A DNA stretch of 31,756 bases, from the NCBI GenBank assembly GCA_964509505.1, contig CAZDYP010000040.1, positions 1-31,756 on the forward strand, read 5' to 3'. Under the pieces are notes generated by a model. That model was not told where the DNA came from, searched no databases, and saw nothing but the letters and a program-made list of their open reading frames with translations. This document shows, piece after piece, positions 27,762 to 31,756 of this stretch; position 1 is the first letter of the stretch; each line of letters starts with the position of its first letter. Origin of the DNA: CAZDYP01 sp964509505. GTDB taxonomy: Bacteria > Chloroflexota > Anaerolineae > JACRMK01. A program made the translations under genes and the position numbers.

Positions 27762-29495
27762 CTATGGTTGATTGAATAGCGCGAAGCGCGCCAAGGGCAC
27801 CTCGATGTGGCAACGATTGCCGAACGCATCGTAGCCGCCCCACCAGTGTTCGGCGTCGTATCCGATGCGCGGGTGTCCCGTCACATCTAATGCCAACGAG
27901 GGGCGCTTGCCATTGAACCACGTTTGGATGGGGCAACTGTACTGGGGCAGTTCAGGATATTGCCCGATGATGGCGGACGTGGATTCGACCGAGTTGGCTT
28001 GCCACGTCGCCGACGTAGATTCGCAATTCACATTGCACCACGCATAGCCCAACCCTGCGCCATCACGCTCGTACGCCAGGCGCGGGCGATTGGTCGCGTC
28101 GAGCGCCAAGTCAACCTCGCGCCCATGATTGTCGGGCGTGCCGACGAGCGCTTGATTCCAGTCGTTGACAGCGTTTTGGAAACAAGCGGTGTTGCACCAG
28201 AGATAATGCAAGCGGTAAGGTTGCAAGGGTTGGCTGACGTAGTTGCCCGTGTAGAGCGCGATGCGTGGCCGTCCTTGCGAGTCCAGCCGCAAACTGAACT
28301 GGGCGTCGGCATTGCCGATGGAACTATGCAGAATCAAGATGTACCAGTTTGTAAGCGTGTCGCACGCGGTGTCGCACCCTAAATAAAGCAAGTTGGTGAC
28401 ATAAGCCTGACGTTGCTCAGCATAGACGAAGTAATCCAGCAAGAGGCGCGGCTTGCCGTCGGGTGTGAATGCCAATGAAGGCTTGAGGAACCATTTGCCA
28501 TCGGCCAGCAGCACCTCTGACCAATTGGCAGCCGTCTCGCAATTCGCATCGCAATGAGTGTAGAACGTGCCATAGTGATCGTTGCTGTAATCCGCATAGA
28601 CAAACGCGGGGCGGCCCTGCGCGTCGAGCGCGAAGTAGTGGTTGTTTTGAAAGCTGCGTTGGCCCGCTGTTTCGTTGACGATGGCGACCACGCTGATGGT
28701 CCAATTGGCGCTGTTCACGCAACCGCTATTGCAGACGGCGTACTGATATTCATGGGTGTCACTCGGCAGCGCGGGGTTGTCGCTGGTGTAGAGTAACAAA
28801 CGTGGATGGCCCGCCGAGTCGAGCGCCAAACGCACATCCTGTGCATAGTTACTGAGACGCACCCGCGTCCAGTTCGCTGGCTGGGCGCAGTTTGCCGCGC
28901 AATAGGTGTAGTATGCGGGACGCTGACCGTTGTCCACATCCGAGAAGATGGCGTAGCTGACGTGGATGCCACCCGCGCCATCTATGCCAACCGACGTGCC
29001 ATAGGTCGGAATGATCGTCCCCGTCGTCGTGGTATAGGGCAACCAGAACGCGGCGTTGCCTCCTCCGCTGCTGCTAACCGTCACAGTCGTTTTGGCAGTC
29101 GTCGTGCCAAAGGCGTTGGCGGCGGTGAGCGTGTATTCGGTGGTTGTCGTTGGGTTCACGGGACCGCTGCCGCTTGGCCCCGTGACGGTTCCAATGGTTG
29201 GCATGATGGTCAGTGTGGTTGCGCCGCTCACGTTCCACGACAACGTGCTGGCGCCGCCCGAGGCGACGGTGGAGGGATTGGCGCTGAAGCTGTTGATGAT
29301 TGGGGTGCTGCCTGTCGGGGCGCGCACGACGAGCGGTAAGTAAACTTGATAATTGTTGGCTAGTCGCGCTATCAGCGTTGGTGTCGGTGTTGGCTCTTGC
29401 GCAACGGCAGAAGGAACTTCCTTGCCAGAGGTCAGCCCCAACAGCATCGCCAAACTGATCAGAAAAATGATAGTCATGCATAGTGGTGTTTGCAT
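27762..29495 (-). CDS. Secreted predicted beta-propeller with CxxxC repeats
   Basis: The start at 29495 follows AGGAG by 8 nt and gives 577 residues. A signal peptide is followed by a TPTPT stretch and NNYQVYLPLVVR, a segment frequent in exported Chloroflexota proteins. Next comes an Ig-like domain (about 66-142, INSFSANPSTVASGGASTLSWNV). The remaining 420 residues hold seven repeats of L-x-LD-x-x-G-x-PR followed by hydrophobics. Six CxxxC pairs (about residues 199, 255, 315, 374, 434 and 487) sit 53-60 residues apart, each with a tryptophan 10-12 residues later. This spacing fits a seven-bladed propeller with a small disulfide loop on most blades. Ligand and role are unknown, and binding or adhesion is plausible. 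Confidence 0.8.
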   Translation of the reverse strand: MQTPLCMTIIFLISLAMLLGLTSGKEVPSAVAQEPTPTPTLIARLANNYQVYLPLVVRAPTGSTPIINSFSANPSTVASGGASTLSWNVSGATTLTIMPTIGTVTGPSGSGPVNPTTTTEYTLTAANAFGTTTAKTTVTVSSSGGGNAAFWLPYTTTTGTIIPTYGTSVGIDGAGGIHVSYAIFSDVDNGQRPAYYTYCAANCAQPANWTRVRLSNYAQDVRLALDSAGHPRLLLYTSDNPALPSDTHEYQYAVCNSGCVNSANWTISVVAIVNETAGQRSFQNNHYFALDAQGRPAFVYADYSNDHYGTFYTHCDANCETAANWSEVLLADGKWFLKPSLAFTPDGKPRLLLDYFVYAEQRQAYVTNLLYLGCDTACDTLTNWYILILHSSIGNADAQFSLRLDSQGRPRIALYTGNYVSQPLQPYRLHYLWCNTACFQNAVNDWNQALVGTPDNHGREVDLALDATNRPRLAYERDGAGLGYAWCNVNCESTSATWQANSVESTSAIIGQYPELPQYSCPIQTWFNGKRPSLALDVTGHPRIGYDAEHWWGGYDAFGNRCHIEVPLARFALFNQP

Positions 29496-29559
29496 GGTCA
29501 CACTCCTAAAAACAAGACTCAGAGAGACTCACAGGATCGTGATGCAATCTGAAGCTGCG

Positions 29560-30459
29560 CTAGGTCTTCGCTAGTCTCACAGCTTTCACGACTGCATGGC
29601 GAGAGCGCCAGCTCAACAACTCGGTGACGAGGAAGCCGAAGATGAAGTTAGAGGTTGCCGTCTCGATGAAATGCGAAAGGCGCACACTGGCGTCGGGCAT
29701 GATGGGATTGGGAACGGCATGGGCGATGTTCATCGGCAGTGCGTAGAGCAGACCCACCAACAACGCCACTTGCCACACCGGACCGCGCGCCATGCACATG
29801 ACGGGCAACGCGAAGAGCACCCAGAGCGCCGAGCGCACAAGCTGCAACGGGATCAGCAAGGCGAAGTTGAAGACCTCTTGATTCATGCCTTCGCCATACA
29901 GCGCGCGCAGCGTGGGATTCTGCCAAGCGACTATGTAGCCGAACCCGAAATACAGCACGAGGTAGAGCACGGCGATAAGCGCCAGTTTCCACAACCATTC
30001 TGTGGCAGTCAGCGGCAGACGCGCGCGTGTCTCGGGCTCTGTTCCCGTTGAGTGCCAACGGCCCCAGACGAAGACCGCTGCGGGCGTGAAGATCAGGACG
30101 AGCGGAAGCGTTTGCAATGCGACGGCGACTGCCAAGCTGCGTGGGATGTTCAAGGCTGGGGCAAACCAAGCTGTTTCTATTTGTGACATGATGGTCATCA
30201 CGCCGTACCAGGCGAACATGGTCGCCATAACCAAACGCCAGCCGCACCACGTGGAGCGCTCGATGATAAGTGAGATGACCAATGTATTCACCAACGCCAC
30301 CAAGCCAAGCCCCACCACCGCCCCTAGCTGCTGCTCTGGCGTCGGGGTCCAAGACAGACCGGTGTCAACGAAGGCTGAGCTAATTCCAAACACGACGAGG
30401 TAAAGAGTGGCAAGCCCTAGACATTTCAGCGATGCTATGCAAATCGTTTTGAGTGACAT
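29560..30459 (-). CDS. Uncharacterised multi-pass membrane protein
   Basis: This 299-residue protein has about seven or eight hydrophobic segments (near 10-30, 46-68, 75-95, 105-130, 155-180, 195-220, 228-245 and 262-285). I recognise no family motif. A basic C-terminus (SWRSRHAVVKAVRLAKT) probably faces the cytosol. AAAGGA precedes the ATG. It lies between the secreted propeller gene and a smaller membrane-protein gene in the same orientation, with a perfect AGACCC hairpin directly upstream. A shared role in the cell envelope is only an inference from these neighbours. Confidence 0.7.
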   Translation of the reverse strand: MSLKTICIASLKCLGLATLYLVVFGISSAFVDTGLSWTPTPEQQLGAVVGLGLVALVNTLVISLIIERSTWCGWRLVMATMFAWYGVMTIMSQIETAWFAPALNIPRSLAVAVALQTLPLVLIFTPAAVFVWGRWHSTGTEPETRARLPLTATEWLWKLALIAVLYLVLYFGFGYIVAWQNPTLRALYGEGMNQEVFNFALLIPLQLVRSALWVLFALPVMCMARGPVWQVALLVGLLYALPMNIAHAVPNPIMPDASVRLSHFIETATSNFIFGFLVTELLSWRSRHAVVKAVRLAKT

Positions 30460-30475
30460 GAGAAATCCTTTCGAG

Positions 30476-30508
30476 AGACCCGCAGGGTTTTGGAAACCCT
30501 GCGGGTCT
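30476..30508. repeat. Perfect AGACCCGCAGGGTTT hairpin
   Basis: AGACCCGCAGGGTTT (30476-30490) and AAACCCTGCGGGTCT (30494-30508) are perfect 15-bp arms around TGG. It is the cleanest member of the AGACCC...GGGTCT family and lies between two minus-strand membrane-protein genes. No T-tract follows on either strand. Confidence 0.85.
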
Positions 30509-30533
30509 GATTAGACATTTGAGCTAAGCCGCC

Positions 30534-31046
30534 TCACAGATAGCGCGCGACGGCCATTAGCACGATAGCAAGAATCATCAACGAGGCATCCCACATGCCG
30601 CCGACGCGCAAACGATTTTGTAGCGTTTGCATGCGCGCGAGTTTCTCTGGCGCGGGGGGACCGCCTGCCGTCGCCAGCTCTTTGCCGAGCGTCGAGATGC
30701 CCAGCGCCGTTGGACTCATCAGCAGAATGCCCAAAAAGAACGTGGCAATTCCCGCCAGTCCGCCGATGGTAAAACCGAGCCCTGAGTTGGTGGTGATCCA
30801 CGCGAGTTGAAAACCTGAAGCCCGCCAATACAGGAGCAACCCGCTCAGCGTCGTGATGGGCGCGGCGAGGTTCATGAAGAGCGACAAACGCCGCGCACCC
30901 ATGAGCCGTTCTATGAACCGTCCACCTTCAGCGCCAGCAGCGCTGACTGTGGGCATGATGAAGAACGCCAGCGCCAAATTCGTTCCCGCCCAAAAGACGC
31001 CGCCAAACACGTGCAGCAACCGCAAGAAAATTGTGACTGCATCCAT
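30534..31046 (-). CDS. Four-helix membrane protein, CopD/DUF2269-like
   Basis: This 170-residue protein has four predicted membrane helices (about 8-32, 52-72, 88-112 and 148-168). The first helix carries LRLLHVFGGVFWAG with a histidine, a pattern like the start of CopD- and DUF2269-type membrane proteins, some of which bind heme or copper. I cannot confirm the family by eye. GGAGG lies 6 nt before the ATG. The next upstream gene in the same orientation encodes a cupredoxin, 42 nt away, so co-transcription and a shared copper or redox role are reasonable inferences. Confidence 0.65.
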   Translation of the reverse strand: MDAVTIFLRLLHVFGGVFWAGTNLALAFFIMPTVSAAGAEGGRFIERLMGARRLSLFMNLAAPITTLSGLLLYWRASGFQLAWITTNSGLGFTIGGLAGIATFFLGILLMSPTALGISTLGKELATAGGPPAPEKLARMQTLQNRLRVGGMWDASLMILAIVLMAVARYL

Positions 31047-31088
31047 CTTTCGCCTCCGTAAAATTGTCCGCGCGATACCGCGCGAGAT

Positions 31089-31586
31089 TTATTGAATAAC
31101 AATCTGACCGACCATGCCTGCTTCTTTGTGGCCCGCCAAACTGCAAATGAACTCGAATGTGCCTGTCGTCGTCGCGTCGAACTCGAACGTCGTTTTTTGT
31201 CGCGACTCGGCGCTGACGGCGATGTTCAGCTTGGCTTGCTTCAGATCATGCTTGAGCGCGCCTTGACTGTTGTCGAATGTCACTCGGACACGCTCGCCCG
31301 CTTTGACCGTGAGGGTGTTGGGCGAGAATTTGAACTCGCTCGTTACAATCGTGACCTCAGTCGTGGGCGTTGCGCGAGGTGTCCGCGCTGGTTGACAGCC
31401 CGCGCTCATCCACACGCTGGCGCTGATGAGTGCGGTTGTGATCAACCAAGAAACACTCATGTTCAGAAATCGTGCGCGGCGGAACATGGGGAGGTAGCGG
31501 CGTTCTTTAACGCCGCCCGCGCGCAAGAGAGCGCGCGCTCCGCACCGACGCATATTTTCTTGACATGAGCGCCAAGAAAGTTTCAT
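31089..31586 (-). CDS. Cupredoxin lipoprotein
   Basis: The C-terminal 100 residues form a cupredoxin domain. The type-1 copper ligands are a histidine in ALKHDL and C-x4-H-x4-M in FICSLAGHKEAGM. A lipoprotein signal peptide (SVSWLITTALISASVWMSAGC) precedes it. The start is uncertain. AAAGGAG stands 9 nt before the ATG at 31586, but that adds 42 basic residues ahead of the signal peptide. That stretch is encoded partly by a palindrome (31497-31516). The ATG at 31460 gives a normal signal peptide but has no ribosome site. The protein probably carries electrons or binds copper outside the membrane. Co-orientation with the four-helix protein supports a shared copper or redox role. Confidence 0.82.
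   Translation of the reverse strand: MKLSWRSCQENMRRCGARALLRAGGVKERRYLPMFRRARFLNMSVSWLITTALISASVWMSAGCQPARTPRATPTTEVTIVTSEFKFSPNTLTVKAGERVRVTFDNSQGALKHDLKQAKLNIAVSAESRQKTTFEFDATTTGTFEFICSLAGHKEAGMVGQIVIQ
31497..31516. repeat. Palindrome GCGGCGTT-TCTT-AACGCCGC region
   Basis: GCGGCGTT (31497-31504) and AACGCCGC (31509-31516) are perfect arms around a 4-nt loop. A neighbouring GCGCGCAAGAGAGCGCGC gives a second small palindrome. Both fall between the ribosome site and the signal peptide of the cupredoxin gene. Confidence 0.7.
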
Positions 31587-31604
31587 GGATTCATGCTCCT
31601 TTCA

Positions 31605-31756
31605 TCAGCTGGATGATTGCTCGCGCGCAGCGGGCGGCGCGCGTGCGCTGTGATGTTTTTCGTGTTGATGCTTGAGGCCTTCTTGATACAGGAACACTTG
31701 GATCAAACAACACGGCTCAGCGTTAGTCATTCGCGCTTGTCTTTCGAGCAAAAAGA
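31605..31756 (-). CDS. C-terminal end of an unidentified gene (partial)
   Basis: A minus-strand frame is open from the window edge to a TGA at 31607-31605, giving 49 residues. It contains a CC pair (EPCCLIQVFLYQEG) and a histidine-rich tail (KHQHEKHHSARAPPAAREQ). The stop is 10 nt before the AAAGGAG site of the cupredoxin gene, the spacing expected of an operon neighbour. Histidines and cysteines hint at metal binding, which would suit the cupredoxin context, but too little is visible to name it. A chance open frame remains possible. Confidence 0.4.
   Translation of the reverse strand, partial: FLLERQARMTNAEPCCLIQVFLYQEGLKHQHEKHHSARAPPAAREQSSS

Noticed and set aside
1..31756. tRNA or rRNA genes
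   Set aside because: No cloverleaf with a TTCGANNC arm and no rRNA signature was seen in intergenic regions on reading both strands. A dedicated tRNA scan would settle this.

Overview
The window looks like a piece of a draft or metagenome-derived genome of a Chloroflexota bacterium, most likely class Anaerolineae. Supporting signs are moderately high GC with long antisense shadow frames, an F420-type LLM oxidoreductase, proline/threonine-rich lipoproteins, a secreted protein with a VYLPLVVR segment after its signal peptide, and many intergenic palindromes. The lineage is an inference from these traits. A run of exactly 100 N (23338-23437) marks a scaffold gap.

Layout. 1-3425 (+): tail of an XdhC-family gene, a CYTH/triphosphatase, an MDR oxidoreductase and an AI-2E-type permease. 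3426-6141 (+): a 413-nt leader with a promoter, a 19-codon ORF and two terminator-like hairpins, then a RIO kinase and an MFS permease. 6346-8214 (-): an LLM oxidoreductase and a metallophosphoesterase. 8295-10275 (+): tsaE-tsaB-rimI, the t6A tRNA modification and N-acetyltransferase cluster. 10565-11566 (-): a PrsW-type membrane protease. 11694-13270: a MITE-like inverted repeat and an AT-richer TPR gene that looks acquired. 13304-21938: mainly cell-surface carbohydrate genes (a gene stump, a 56-aa small protein, a galE-like epimerase, galT, three GT4 glycosyltransferases and a polyprenyl-phosphate sugar-1-phosphate transferase), interrupted by two minus-strand genes (a lipoprotein and a small antitoxin-like protein). 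22033-24610: argF and a carbamate kinase on either side of a decayed DNA methyltransferase. 24680-26416: plsY-gpsA, for glycerophospholipid synthesis. 26520-27593: an exported dienelactone hydrolase-like lipoprotein. 27762-31756 (-): a secreted predicted beta-propeller with CxxxC repeats, two membrane proteins, a cupredoxin and the end of a further gene.

The most unusual feature is not a gene. Nearly every junction between genes in the same orientation is filled by its own inverted repeat, whose arms are degenerate tandem copies of a 6-12 nt unit. The unit differs between junctions, but several units recur at distant junctions. The elements reach from the upstream stop codon (sometimes supplying it) to within about 15 nt of the next start, often where no Shine-Dalgarno sequence is visible. 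A second, more conserved hairpin family (AGACCC...GGTTT-loop-AAACC...GGGTCT) lies at several other junctions. Separately, some genes have TATAAT exactly 7 nt before the ATG, implying leaderless mRNAs.

I found no rRNA, tRNA, CRISPR array, phage module, complete insertion sequence or recognisable defence system.
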